From Ciceribacter lividus (lineage in GTDB: Bacteria; Pseudomonadota; Alphaproteobacteria; Rhizobiales; Rhizobiaceae), in NCBI RefSeq assembly GCF_003337715.1, contig NZ_QPIX01000003.1:350051-414050 (forward strand): a stretch of 64,000 nucleotides of DNA, given 5' to 3'. The first letter of the stretch is position 1. Every line of letters begins with the position of its first letter. Below, piece after piece: positions 1 through 8,089 of this stretch. The position numbers and the translations under genes were made by a program. Under the pieces are notes generated by a model. That model made no database searches. It was not told the DNA's origin and saw only the letters and a list, made by a program, of their open reading frames with translations.

Positions 1-244
1 CGTTGGCGCCGATGTTCATCGCCATGTAGGCACCGATCGCGGCCGCCGCGATGACCATGACGGCGCCCGGCTGGTTGATCACATAGGCGCCGGCGAAGAT
101 CATCGTCGTCACCAGGAAGATCAGGCCGATGCCGACCGGCGCGTAGCCGCGGGAGATGTGCTGGGCTGCCTCCTCGACATAGGCGAATTTGTCGAGATCC
201 TTGTCGAGAGTGGGCTTGACGAGGCTGGGCGGCGACTTGGCCAT
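1..244 (-). CDS. pit: Pit-family inorganic phosphate permease, N-terminal fragment
   Basis: Only the first 81 codons are present; the gene runs off the left edge. The start is the ATG at 244. A hydrophilic lead of about 35 residues is followed by two hydrophobic stretches and ends in the residues MNIGAN, which matches the start of the GANDVANN-type signature of Pit/PHO-4 phosphate permeases. The family imports phosphate across the inner membrane in symport with a cation. The perfect Pho box at 395-412 supports a phosphate role. The rest of the gene cannot be assessed. Confidence 0.8.
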   Translation of the reverse strand, partial: MAKSPPSLVKPTLDKDLDKFAYVEEAAQHISRGYAPVGIGLIFLVTTMIFAGAYVINQPGAVMVIAAAAIGAYMAMNIGAN

Positions 245-360
245 GACGATACTGCCTTCCTGAGGGGCACCCCCCGAGGGCCGCCCTTCCGCGAAATCCT
301 GTAGATGACGACGAAACGCTGCTGTGACCGTCCGGTTCTGCGCGATGTTCCGAATTCGCC

Positions 361-379
361 CTTTGCCCTAGTGGCAAAG
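361..379. repeat. Small perfect inverted repeat between NUDIX gene and pit
   Basis: CTTTGCC and GGCAAAG are perfectly complementary around a 5-nt loop, immediately downstream of the NUDIX gene stop and beside the Pho box. There is no T-tract on either side, so it is a weak terminator candidate at best; it could be a regulatory site in the pit leader. Confidence 0.35.
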
Positions 380-394
380 CGGCGCAGGCGCAAT

Positions 395-412
395 ATGACA
401 GTTTTATGACAG
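395..412 (-). promoter_or_regulatory. Pho box (PhoB operator) upstream of pit
   Basis: Read on the minus strand the site is CTGTCATAAAACTGTCAT, two perfect 7-bp direct repeats separated by four bases, exactly the canonical PhoB box. It lies about 150 bp upstream of the pit ATG in the 175-bp gap after the NUDIX gene. PhoB is known in rhizobia to repress low-affinity Pit transport under phosphate starvation; whether this site represses or activates is inference. Confidence 0.85.
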
Positions 413-419
413 CCCGATT

Positions 420-920
420 TTACGAGCCTTCGACAGGATTCTTGGGCTTGGCGAGTGCACCGGCCGTCTTTTCGGCGAACGCGTGCAGCAACACCTTCAG
501 TTCCGGCTCGCGGACCCGGGCGGCTGCTTCCTCGGGGCTCACCCATTCCAGCCGGCGCATCCCCTTCTCCGGGAAGTCCTTGGTCATTTCCTTGACCTCG
601 AGCGCGTGCACCTGAACCCGGCACGCGACCTTGAGGCCCCCTTCCATGCCCTTGGCATAGCCGTAGTAGCCGATCGGCTCGCGGGAGACCTTGCCCCGCA
701 CGCCGGCCTCTTCCCAAGCCTCACGCTCGGCCACTGTATGGGACTTCTTGCCGGCCATCGGCCAGCCTTTCGGGATCACCCATCGGCCGGTGTCGCGGCT
801 CGTCAGCAGAAGGATCTCGATGCCCCCCTGCTTCTTGCGCGGACGGTAGCACAGGGCGGCATATTGCTGGCGCGGCGGCCGCCGCAACATCAACTGCACG
901 TCCGAGGCTATCCGGCTCAT
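420..920 (-). CDS. NUDIX hydrolase, diphosphoinositol-polyphosphate/Ap(n)A type
   Basis: A 166-residue protein from the ATG at 920 (an upstream ATG at 998 in the same frame would add 26 poorly structured residues). The NUDIX box is recognisable as GWPMAG followed by REAWEEAG: the catalytic RE...EE core is present, but the first conserved Glu of the G-x5-E motif is Lys, as is common in DIPP-like rhizobial relatives. Such enzymes cleave pyrophosphate bonds linked to a nucleoside or inositol moiety; the exact substrate is not readable. It sits between pit and mfppB on the same strand. Confidence 0.8.
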   Translation of the reverse strand: MSRIASDVQLMLRRPPRQQYAALCYRPRKKQGGIEILLLTSRDTGRWVIPKGWPMAGKKSHTVAEREAWEEAGVRGKVSREPIGYYGYAKGMEGGLKVACRVQVHALEVKEMTKDFPEKGMRRLEWVSPEEAAARVREPELKVLLHAFAEKTAGALAKPKNPVEGS

Positions 921-1026
921 GATCGTCAATTCCCGCTGTCTCCCGTCTTCGAAGCTTACGCTCTGGTTGTGTTCGTTCGGTGACCTCTCCGGATTCACAC
1001 GGCGAATCAGTCAAGCGACCGTTTAA

Positions 1027-1047
1027 CCGTTGATGTTGGATCAACGG
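1027..1047. repeat. Perfect 8-bp inverted repeat between mfppB and NUDIX gene
   Basis: CCGTTGAT and ATCAACGG flank a 5-nt spacer. The site lies after the mfppB stop and before the NUDIX start, both transcribed leftwards. There is no following T-run, so it could be either a Rho-assisted hairpin for the mannosylfructose operon or an operator for the NUDIX gene. Confidence 0.45.
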
Positions 1048-1084
1048 CACGTCAGGTCAAGTGTTCCGCTTGTCCACTTTTGGG

Positions 1085-1861
1085 CTATGCACCGATCGTG
1101 TGCCGCCCGATCTCCTGCCAGTAGCGGAGCCCCTCGATGACGCCGTCGGCCCGGGCGCGATCCGCGAGATAGACGTCGTCGCGTTCCTCAGCGAGCCGGC
1201 GCAGTACGGTGTGCCCATTCGAGGGAACGATGCCGCGCACGCCGTCGAGTAGGAACATGCCGAGGTCGTTGCCGGTGTCGCCGGCGACGACCGCCTCATG
1301 CAGGCCGATGCCGAGCTCTTCGCAAAGCCAGGTCAGCGCCTTGCCCTTGTCGGCGTTGCCGGGCAGCACGTCGAGGTCGCGTCCGCTCGAATAGACGAGT
1401 TTCACCGATAGACCCTCGGCGCGCAGTTCTTCTTCCAGTGCCTCGATGCGTTCGAGCGGGGCATCGTGGAAATACCAGCTGGACTTGTGCATGTGCTGAT
1501 AGCGTTCCGGTTGGCGCCTGATGCCGGGCAGGGACTGCAGCCGCTCCGCGATCCGGAGCGGGTCATAGTCATGGTCGAGCGAAGCGGCATAGGCCGCCGC
1601 GATGTCCGGCACTGTCGCGGCGTGCATCATCGTGCCGACGCCGCCGATGAGGTAATCGGCCTCCGGCAGGCCCTCCTCGGCGATGAAAGCCAATATGTCC
1701 TCGATAAGCCGGCCGCTGTTGTAGACGAGCAGCGGGCGGCTGTCAGGATCGAGGCTCGCCCAGTAGTCGGAGAACCGCCGGGAGGCGTCACGATCTCCGG
1801 CGAGCGTGCCGTCGAGGTCGGAGGAGAAAATCCGCGCTGGGTTCAGTCGCCGTCGTTCCAT
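1085..1861 (-). CDS. mfppB: Mannosylfructose-phosphate phosphatase (HAD, sucrose-phosphatase family)
   Basis: A 258-residue HAD-IIB enzyme of the sucrose-phosphate phosphatase type. Visible motifs are DLDGTL near residue 16 (nucleophile Asp), NSGR near 48, a Lys in GNADKGKAL, and GDTGNDLGMF (motif IV) near 195. It should remove phosphate from mannosylfructose-6-phosphate made by the upstream synthase, giving the compatible solute mannosylfructose. Its start overlaps the end of mfpsA by 19 bp, so the two are translationally linked. The family name rests on this pairing and on resemblance to the Agrobacterium pair; a sucrose-phosphate phosphatase is the alternative. Confidence 0.85.
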   Translation of the reverse strand: MERRRLNPARIFSSDLDGTLAGDRDASRRFSDYWASLDPDSRPLLVYNSGRLIEDILAFIAEEGLPEADYLIGGVGTMMHAATVPDIAAAYAASLDHDYDPLRIAERLQSLPGIRRQPERYQHMHKSSWYFHDAPLERIEALEEELRAEGLSVKLVYSSGRDLDVLPGNADKGKALTWLCEELGIGLHEAVVAGDTGNDLGMFLLDGVRGIVPSNGHTVLRRLAEERDDVYLADRARADGVIEGLRYWQEIGRHTIGA

Positions 1862-3183
1862 GGTTCATCCCAGTCCGCGTCATCGAGCGCTTGCGCCACC
1901 GGACGGCCTTCGACAAGCGCCACGAGCTGTTGGGCGATTCCGGTCCAGGTGAAGAGGCTGCGGGCCTTGTGGGCGCCCATGCGCGACAGACGACCGTAGA
2001 GGCGCGGATGCTTCAACGGTTTCATCATCGTGATGCCGAGATCCTCCTTGTCGAAGGGATCGGCAAACAGCGCGTGCCGGCCGTAGCTGACCGCGCGGAA
2101 GAGGCCGCCGTGAACGGTGACCACGGTCGGCGTGCCGCTGGCCATGGCCTCGATCGCCGTCATGCCGAATGGCTCGTAGCGGCTCGACAGCACGAAAAGG
2201 TCGGCTGCGCGGTAATGATCCGGCAACTCCTCGTCGGGGATGAAGCCGGAGAAATCCACGCGGTCGGAGAGTCCCAGTGCTTCCACCTGCTCATGCAATT
2301 GCTTGAGAAGGGCGCTTTCCTGGGCGTCGAGATTTTCGCCACCGAGCGCCAGCCGAAGCCGTGCGTCGGGAATGCGGCTCGCGAGCACCGAAAAGCCGTC
2401 GATGAGGAGGTCGTAGCCCTTGTTGGTGGCAAGCCGCCCGAGGGCCAGCACCACGTGATCGGAAAAGCCGAGCCGCTGCCGGATCATCTGACGCGACGCC
2501 TGTGAGACCGGGAAGAACCGGTTGTCGTCGTAGCCGGGCGGGATCATGTGGACGCGGCTGCGCGCGAGCCCGTAATCGTCGAGCAGCATGTCGAGCTGGA
2601 TCGGTGTGGTGGCGATCACCAGCTGGCAGCTGCGGTAGATGATCAGCTCGTGCTGGATGCGTTCGCGGAAATTGAACTCTTCCTCGAACTTGTCGGCGCG
2701 CTCGGGATAATCCGTCTCCATCTGACGCTTCTTCCACATGCCGAGCGAATGCGGCGTGTGGATGTGCGGGATCGAGAGCGCCTCGGAAAGCCGCTGGCCG
2801 GCGACGCCGCCGTCCCAATAGTGGCTGTTGACGAAGAGATAGGAAAGGTTCTCGTTCTTGATGAAGCGGAGAGCCTTCTCGCCCCACTCCGCCAGGTGCC
2901 GGTGCAGGTACTCCTTCGGGATGAAATCCGGTCCGCCACAGGGAATGCGGATCACCCGCACATTGTCGTCGACGATGTCGACCGGCGGCTGGTCCTCGAA
3001 GAGTCGGGTGTAAATGTCGACCTTGTGCCCGAGCTGGCCGAGCTTCTTGGCCAGCTCGAGGACGTAGACCACTTGCCCACCGGTATCGGCGGCGCCGAGT
3101 GGCGGATGGGCGGCGACGTAACCGTGAGTCGAGACGAGCGCGATCCGCGGCGTTTCGACCAGTTCGTTGATTGTATTCGTCAT
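1843..3183 (-). CDS. mfpsA: Mannosylfructose-phosphate synthase (GT4, sucrose-phosphate synthase-like)
   Basis: A 446-residue GT-B glycosyltransferase. The N-terminal half carries GAADTGGQVVYVLELA, the acceptor-side loop of the sucrose synthase/SPS group, and HTPHSLG; the C-terminal half carries the GT4 E-x7-E motif in EPFGMTAIEAMASG. In the characterised Agrobacterium enzyme the reaction is GDP-mannose plus fructose-6-phosphate to mannosylfructose-6-phosphate. Start ATG at 3183. First gene of a two-gene operon with mfppB; in Agrobacterium the product accumulates under salt stress. Confidence 0.88.
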   Translation of the reverse strand: MTNTINELVETPRIALVSTHGYVAAHPPLGAADTGGQVVYVLELAKKLGQLGHKVDIYTRLFEDQPPVDIVDDNVRVIRIPCGGPDFIPKEYLHRHLAEWGEKALRFIKNENLSYLFVNSHYWDGGVAGQRLSEALSIPHIHTPHSLGMWKKRQMETDYPERADKFEEEFNFRERIQHELIIYRSCQLVIATTPIQLDMLLDDYGLARSRVHMIPPGYDDNRFFPVSQASRQMIRQRLGFSDHVVLALGRLATNKGYDLLIDGFSVLASRIPDARLRLALGGENLDAQESALLKQLHEQVEALGLSDRVDFSGFIPDEELPDHYRAADLFVLSSRYEPFGMTAIEAMASGTPTVVTVHGGLFRAVSYGRHALFADPFDKEDLGITMMKPLKHPRLYGRLSRMGAHKARSLFTWTGIAQQLVALVEGRPVAQALDDADWDEPWNDGD

Positions 3184-3237
3184 CCTGGAACAGTAGAAAT
3201 TTGGTTCATAAAAGGCAAGTTTCTAATGCCGGAATAA

Positions 3238-3250
3238 GGAACTTTGTTCC
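3238..3250. promoter_or_regulatory. Inverted repeat in mfpsA upstream region
   Basis: GGAAC-TTT-GTTCC forms a perfect 13-bp dyad about 55 bp upstream of the mfpsA start, in an AT-rich stretch unlike the flanking coding DNA. It is placed where an operator or promoter element would be expected; no regulator can be named. Confidence 0.35.
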
Positions 3251-3299
3251 TAAACGAGAACGAAATTTCTATTTTGTACCTGGTGGCGGCAACAAGACA

Positions 3300-3319
3300 G
3301 GATGGCCCGCAGGCCATCC
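3300..3319 (-). terminator. Possible terminator hairpin after lutC
   Basis: GGATGGCC and GGCCATCC pair perfectly around a 4-nt loop just beyond the lutC stop. The following minus-strand bases (TGTCTTGTT) are only weakly T-rich, so it is a plausible but imperfect Rho-independent terminator of the lut operon. Confidence 0.45.
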
Positions 3320-3325
3320 GAAGCT

Positions 3326-4009
3326 TCACGCGGAAGGTTCGCCGACGATGACGATGTGCAGCGCCCGCGGCCCGTGGGCGCCGAGCAACAGCGTCTGCTC
3401 GATGTCGGCGGAGCGCGACGGACCGGTGACGAAGTTCACGGTACGCGGCATCGCGGCCTTGCCGTTTACGGCCCGCAGCCGCGACCAGATCGCTTCCATG
3501 TCGCCGGCGATGTCGCGGGCGTCGAGCGCGACGATGTGGTGCTCCGGCAGGAAGGTCAGGGTCACCGGATTGTCCGGGCCTGAAAGGAGCGCGAGCGTTC
3601 CCGTCTCGGCGATCGCGCCGAAGGCATGGCTGACGGCGGCAAGGTCGTGGCCGTCGGAGGCGCCGTGGCGGATTTCGAGCGTGCGTTCCTCGCCCCATGG
3701 TGCGACGGCGAGCCGTGGATCGTTTCCGATCCGCACGGAGGCCGGCAGGTTGCGGCCTTTCAGATAGTCCGCGACCGCGGCAGGCAGTGCCGAGAGATCG
3801 GCGATGCGGGTGGTGGTGGCGTGGTACTTTTCCGCCATCGCGACGAAGAGGTCGAGGCGTGCTGCGCCCGGCAGCTGGCCACGGGCGGGAATGATGCCGC
3901 GCGGCGTCTCGGCGAGGCGTGAGGCGACCGCAGAGCGGCGCGCGGAATCGTCCGGCGAAGCCTTCAGCGAGGCGCGGACTTTCTTAAGAATTGCCGATTT
4001 GCCGTCCAT
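3326..4009 (-). CDS. lutC: LutC, lactate utilisation protein C
   Basis: A 227-residue LUD-domain protein starting at the ATG at 4009, which has a GGAGG ribosome-binding site inside the last codons of lutB. Features typical of LutC/YkgG are the VRIGNDPRL region, GAIAETGTLAL and the C-terminal GPSRSADIEQTLLLGAHGP. LutC is the third component of the LutABC L-lactate oxidation complex in the cytoplasm. Five bases separate it from lutB. Confidence 0.92.
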   Translation of the reverse strand: MDGKSAILKKVRASLKASPDDSARRSAVASRLAETPRGIIPARGQLPGAARLDLFVAMAEKYHATTTRIADLSALPAAVADYLKGRNLPASVRIGNDPRLAVAPWGEERTLEIRHGASDGHDLAAVSHAFGAIAETGTLALLSGPDNPVTLTFLPEHHIVALDARDIAGDMEAIWSRLRAVNGKAAMPRTVNFVTGPSRSADIEQTLLLGAHGPRALHIVIVGEPSA

Positions 4010-4014
4010 GACGC

Positions 4015-5445
4015 TCACGCCTCCTGCCTGTTTGCCTGCCGTTCGGCCCATTGCTGCATGAAGGTCCGGCCTTCCGGTGCGGGCAGGTCGCGGTATTTCG
4101 TCCAGCCGGAGGCGAGCGGCAGGGCGCCGATCCTCCGCTTGTCGCCGCCGAGCATCGCGAGCGTCCGGGCACCGAGCGACGCCGCCAGCCGGTAGAGAGC
4201 CGGCCGCCTGGCGAAGAAGGCCCAGAGGCCGAGGCCGTACCGGCTCGTCGCCGGCGTGAGGTGCCGCTCGAATTCCCGCTCGCGCCAGTGCCGCATCATT
4301 TTCGGCAGCGGGATGCGCATGGGGCAGACGCTCTCGCAACGCCCGCAGAAGGTCGAGGCGTTCGGCAGGTGGCCGGACTGATCGATGCCGAAGAGCGACG
4401 GCGTCAGTACGGCACCCATAGGGCCGGGATAAACCGATCCGTAGGCGTGGCCGCCGACCGCGTGATAGACCGGACAATGGTTCATGCAGGCGCCGCAGCG
4501 GATGCAGCGCAGCATCTCCTCGAACTCTGTGCCGAGCATGGCCGAGCGGCCGTTGTCGAGCAGCACGACGTGGTATTCGTCCGGACCGTCGGGATCTTCC
4601 GGGCGACGCGGGCCGGTGGAGAAGGTGGTGTAAACCGACATGTCCTGGCCGGTCGCCGAACGGGCGAGCAGGCGGAGGATCTGCGCGCAGTCCTCGAGCG
4701 TCGGGACGATCTTTTCCAGCGAGGCGACGACGACATGCACCTTGCCGAGCGTCTGGGTGAGGTCGCCGTTGCCCTCGTTGGTGACGATGACAGAAGTGCC
4801 GGTCTCCGCGACAAGGAAGTTGGCGCCGGTGATGCCGACATCCGCCTGGAAATAGCGTTTGCGCAGCACTTCGCGTGCCTCGGAGAGCAGCGTTTCCGGC
4901 GCCGTCAGGTCGCGGTCGGCCGGCAAATGGGTGTGGACGCGGCGGAAATCGGCCTCCACCTGATCCTTGTTGAGGTGCACGGCCGGCGCGATGATATGGC
5001 TCGGATGCTCGCCGCGCAGCTGGATGATGTATTCGCCAAGGTCGGTCTCGACCGGCTCGACGCCCTGGGTTTCGAGGAATTCGTTGAGGTTGATCTCCTC
5101 GGTGATCATCGACTTTCCCTTGGTGACCGTCTTCGCGTTCACCTTGCGGCAGATGTCGAGGATGATCCGGCGGGCGTCTTCCGCGCTCTCGGCCCAGTGG
5201 ACGTGGCCGCCGGCCGCCTTCACCTTCGCCTCATAGGCTTCGAGATAGAGGTCAAGATGGGCGAGCGTGTGGTTCTTGATGTCGCGGGCGTTGTCGCGCA
5301 GGAGCTCGAACTCGGGCAGGGCTGCGGCGGCGGTCGCGCGCTTGGCGATGAAGCCGGTCTCGACGTTCTTCAGCGCCTTCTGCAGCTGCGGATCGTGAAG
5401 GGCGGTAACGCTGTTTTCCTTGAACTGGGGAGCGGTGAACTGCAT
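4015..5445 (-). CDS. lutB: LutB, iron-sulfur and LUD-domain lactate utilisation protein
   Basis: A 476-residue protein: an N-terminal LUD domain (about residues 60-300, with KGKSMITEEINLN and AETGTSVIVTNEGNGD) followed by a ferredoxin-like domain with CIRCGACMNHCP near 330 and CGRCESVCP near 385, which ligate two [4Fe-4S] clusters. The C-terminal DUF3390-like tail is present. LutB passes electrons from L-lactate oxidation with LutA and LutC. Start ATG at 5445; 10 bp after lutA. Confidence 0.93.
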   Translation of the reverse strand: MQFTAPQFKENSVTALHDPQLQKALKNVETGFIAKRATAAAALPEFELLRDNARDIKNHTLAHLDLYLEAYEAKVKAAGGHVHWAESAEDARRIILDICRKVNAKTVTKGKSMITEEINLNEFLETQGVEPVETDLGEYIIQLRGEHPSHIIAPAVHLNKDQVEADFRRVHTHLPADRDLTAPETLLSEAREVLRKRYFQADVGITGANFLVAETGTSVIVTNEGNGDLTQTLGKVHVVVASLEKIVPTLEDCAQILRLLARSATGQDMSVYTTFSTGPRRPEDPDGPDEYHVVLLDNGRSAMLGTEFEEMLRCIRCGACMNHCPVYHAVGGHAYGSVYPGPMGAVLTPSLFGIDQSGHLPNASTFCGRCESVCPMRIPLPKMMRHWREREFERHLTPATSRYGLGLWAFFARRPALYRLAASLGARTLAMLGGDKRRIGALPLASGWTKYRDLPAPEGRTFMQQWAERQANRQEA

Positions 5446-5455
5446 CGGCCGACCC

Positions 5456-6235
5456 TCACTTGCCCGAGCCGGCGATCGGCGCCGTGTCCGTCATCCCGGC
5501 GAGAACCTCCGCCACGTGGCGGACCTCGACCTTCGAGCCCTCGCGCCGCAGCTTGCCGGCCATGTTCATGAGACAGCCCATGTCTCCGGCGAGCAGGGCA
5601 TCGGCCCCGGCGGCCTCGATGTTCTCCGTTTTCTTGCCGACGATCTTGTTGGAGATGTCGGAATACTTGATGCAGAAGGTGCCGCCGAAGCCGCAGCAGA
5701 CATCGCTGTCGGCCATTTCCTTGAGTTCCAGCCCTTCGACGCCCGCAAGCAGTTTGCGCGGCTGCTTGCTGATGCCGAGTTCGCGAAGACCCGAACAGCT
5801 GTCGTGATAGGTGACGCTGCCCTCGAAGGTCGCATCGACCTTCGGCACGAACATCACGTCGCTCAGGAAGGAGACGAGTTCATGAACTTTCTCGGCGAAG
5901 GCGTGGCTGCGCGCCTCCCAGGCCGGGTCGCCCTTGAAAAGCTCGGGATAGTGCCTCTTCAGCATGGCGCCGCAGGAACCGGAGGGGGCGACCACGTAGT
6001 CGAAGCCCTCGAAGAGCTCGATCACCTGTTTGGCAAGCGCGCGCGTGTCCGCCTTGTCGCCGGAGTTGTAGGCCGGCTGGCCGCAGCAGGTCTGCGCCAT
6101 CGGAACATGCACCTCGCAGCCGGCATCCTCGATCAGCTTGGCGGCGGCAAACCCGACGCTCGGACGGAACAGATCGACGAGACAGGTGGCGAAGAGGCCG
6201 ACGCGCGGCCGCACTTTCTGCGGTTCTGGGGTCAT
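5456..6235 (-). CDS. lutA: LutA, CCG-domain lactate utilisation protein
   Basis: A 259-residue protein with two cysteine-rich CCG domains: TCCGQPAYNSG near residue 49 with the preceding ATC, and DSDVCCGFGGTF near 180 with HDSCSGLRELG. These are the Fe-S/disulfide centres of the GlpC/HdrB/GlcF-like family. It is the first structural gene of lutABC. Its ATG overlaps the regulator stop in an ATGA junction, so it is coupled to the upstream regulator gene. Confidence 0.92.
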   Translation of the reverse strand: MTPEPQKVRPRVGLFATCLVDLFRPSVGFAAAKLIEDAGCEVHVPMAQTCCGQPAYNSGDKADTRALAKQVIELFEGFDYVVAPSGSCGAMLKRHYPELFKGDPAWEARSHAFAEKVHELVSFLSDVMFVPKVDATFEGSVTYHDSCSGLRELGISKQPRKLLAGVEGLELKEMADSDVCCGFGGTFCIKYSDISNKIVGKKTENIEAAGADALLAGDMGCLMNMAGKLRREGSKVEVRHVAEVLAGMTDTAPIAGSGK

Positions 6236-7086
6236 TTGGAAATGTCCGTTCCTTCGGTTGTCGTCTGTTTCGATGCACGGCCGGAAGCCGGCTGTGCCGA
6301 GCGGCTCAAGAGCCGCAGGCGTGCGACGCGGCCCCGCTCGTCGGCGCGGCTTGCATCCTCGACGGCCTGCATCACGAAATCGATATGGGCCTGGGCTGCC
6401 CGCTTGGCGCGCTCGCCGTCACCCGCGACGATTGCCTCGTAGATCGCCACATGCTGCTGCAACAGCCGCTCGCCGGCGTCATCGAGTGCGAACACCGCCT
6501 TCCTGTTGAAGAAGATGCCCTGCGAGAGCAGCCGGTAGCAGGCGCGCATCGTGTGCAGCAGGATGACGTTATGGGCGGCTTCGCCGATCGCGTTGTGGAA
6601 TTCGATGTCGGCGGCGAGTTCACCCTCGGCCGAGCCGCTTTCGTGCGCCCGCCGCATGTCCGCGATGATGCGGGCGAGAAGCGCCTTGTCGGTCTCGGTC
6701 GCGCGTCGCGCCGCAAGCTCCGCGGTCAGGCCTTCGAGTTCGCGGCGGTATTCGAGATAGTCGCGCGCGGCGCGCTGATGGCGCGAGATGAGTTCGGTCA
6801 CGGGTTTCGAGAACACCTGGCCGATGATATCCGCCACGAAGGTGCCGCCACCGTGCTGGCTGACGAGCAGTCCGCGTGCCTCAAGCTCCTTCAGGGCTTC
6901 ACGAAGAATGGGACGCGAGACGTCGAAAGCCTGCGCCATGTCGCGCTCGCCGGGCAGGCGGTCGCCGTCGCGCAGCACACCGTCGAGGATCAGCTGCTCG
7001 ATCTGCAGCACCACCTCGTCGGCCGTGCGGCTGTGGCTGATCTGGGTGAAAAGTCCCCGATCGCTCTCGGCATCCGTCTCGGTCAC
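6232..7086 (-). CDS. GntR-family (FadR/FCD subfamily) regulator of the lut operon
   Basis: A 284-residue regulator. The N-terminal winged helix includes PGERDMAQAFDVSRPILREALKELEA (read in pieces: LPGERDMA, VSRPILREAL), followed by an all-helical FCD effector domain with conserved D/H positions (EFHNAIGEAAHN). Start chosen is GTG at 7086 because AAGGAG sits 6 nt upstream; in-frame ATG at 7107 is possible. It overlaps lutA by 4 bp and so probably senses lactate and controls lutABC and itself. Confidence 0.88.
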   Translation of the reverse strand: MTETDAESDRGLFTQISHSRTADEVVLQIEQLILDGVLRDGDRLPGERDMAQAFDVSRPILREALKELEARGLLVSQHGGGTFVADIIGQVFSKPVTELISRHQRAARDYLEYRRELEGLTAELAARRATETDKALLARIIADMRRAHESGSAEGELAADIEFHNAIGEAAHNVILLHTMRACYRLLSQGIFFNRKAVFALDDAGERLLQQHVAIYEAIVAGDGERAKRAAQAHIDFVMQAVEDASRADERGRVARLRLLSRSAQPASGRASKQTTTEGTDISK

Positions 7087-7129
7087 GCCATTCTCCTTCG
7101 AGCGCATGTGTAGCAAGTGCCCGAAGGAT

Positions 7130-7148
7130 TGGTCAATTAATTTGTCCA
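7130..7148. promoter_or_regulatory. Candidate operator of the lut regulator
   Basis: TGGTCAA-TTAAT-TTGTCCA is a 19-bp dyad with one mismatched pair, 44 bp upstream of the regulator's GTG start and in an AT-rich window. TGGTC-type half-sites around an AT-rich centre fit operators of FCD-type GntR proteins (PdhR/LldR group). Autoregulation is inferred. Confidence 0.45.
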
Positions 7149-7176
7149 GTTTGAAAGGGCGAGCGTCGAGGGTTCG

Positions 7177-7857
7177 TCAGCCGAAGGTGAGGAAGAACTT
7201 CGAGTACGGCGCCTTCAGCCCGCCGATCGCCGCCTTGGTCGCCGCGGCATCGTTGTTCGTCGCCGCTCCGCGCAGCTTGGCGACGCTCGTCTCGACGGCG
7301 CCGAGCAGGGCCTCGAAGTTGCCGCCGGCGTCCCTCGGAGGATGCGCCTTTATGTCGGAGAGGAGGTACTCCAGCACGGCGGCTTCCTCGCGCACCGCGA
7401 TGGTGTCGGCGGCATCCATGCCGAGAACCTTTTCCATGCGTGCGTGGTAGGCGTTCATGCGGTCGGAAAAGCTGTAGATGTCGTTGCGCAGGTGCAGGTC
7501 GCCGATTTCGTCACGAATGCCCTCGAGCGTGGCGTGCGCCTTGGCGAGATCGCCGCCGGCGACCTGGGTCGAGGCGCTCTCTGCGATTGCCGTCACCTTT
7601 TTCATCGTGTCGGGAAATGCAGCATCGTCGACGTACTGGGGCGGCGCCGGCAACGCCGCAAGCGCCGACCATGCCTTGGTGAAGCGGTCGAGCGCGGCGG
7701 CCGATTCGGAGCTGCCGCCCGTGTTGGTCGCGAAGAGGGCCGCCCGGTAGTCGCCGTAGGCTGTCCGCAGGCTGGTCTCGAAATCCCGGACCTCTCCGGC
7801 CATTGCAGGCACGGCGAGGACAAGGGCGACCAGAAGGGCGGGCATTGAACGTTTCAT
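7177..7857 (-). CDS. Exported helical protein of unknown function
   Basis: A 226-residue protein beginning with a clear Sec signal peptide (MKRSMPALLVALVLAVPAMA, cleavage after AMA). The start ATG at 7857 has GGAGG 7 nt upstream. The mature part is Ala-rich, predicted all-helical, with no Cys and no heme-binding motif, so it is not a cytochrome c' despite its bundle-like look. I do not recognise a family. It stands alone between the lut regulator and a divergent DUF3422 gene. Confidence 0.75.
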   Translation of the reverse strand: MKRSMPALLVALVLAVPAMAGEVRDFETSLRTAYGDYRAALFATNTGGSSESAAALDRFTKAWSALAALPAPPQYVDDAAFPDTMKKVTAIAESASTQVAGGDLAKAHATLEGIRDEIGDLHLRNDIYSFSDRMNAYHARMEKVLGMDAADTIAVREEAAVLEYLLSDIKAHPPRDAGGNFEALLGAVETSVAKLRGAATNNDAAATKAAIGGLKAPYSKFFLTFG

Positions 7858-7975
7858 CGGGTATCCTCCTTCAGGGGCATTCGTCGTCGGTGTTTCGCCG
7901 CATCGGGGGCAGCGGCGCGCGTTGCCGATATTCTTGGCAGCACTCTCGAAAAACAGCAACAACAACGATGCGCAT

Positions 7976-7991
7976 GTCGCCTAAGTGCGAC
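7976..7991. promoter_or_regulatory. Inverted repeat in divergent intergenic region
   Basis: GTCGC-CTAAGT-GCGAC is a short perfect dyad between the exported helical protein and the DUF3422 gene, which are transcribed away from each other. Its central location makes a shared operator possible; it may also be chance. Confidence 0.25.
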
Positions 7992-8089
7992 GAATGTAAG
8001 GCCCTGTGGCAAACGACCCCCTGACGGGCGGACGCGACATTTGCTAGAAGGAGCGGATTGGTCGCAGAACCTCAAGCTGGGAGTTGGGA

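Noticed and set aside
7177..7857. Cytochrome c' or c-type heme protein
   Set aside because: The mature exported protein looks helical, but it has no Cys and no CxxCH heme-binding motif.
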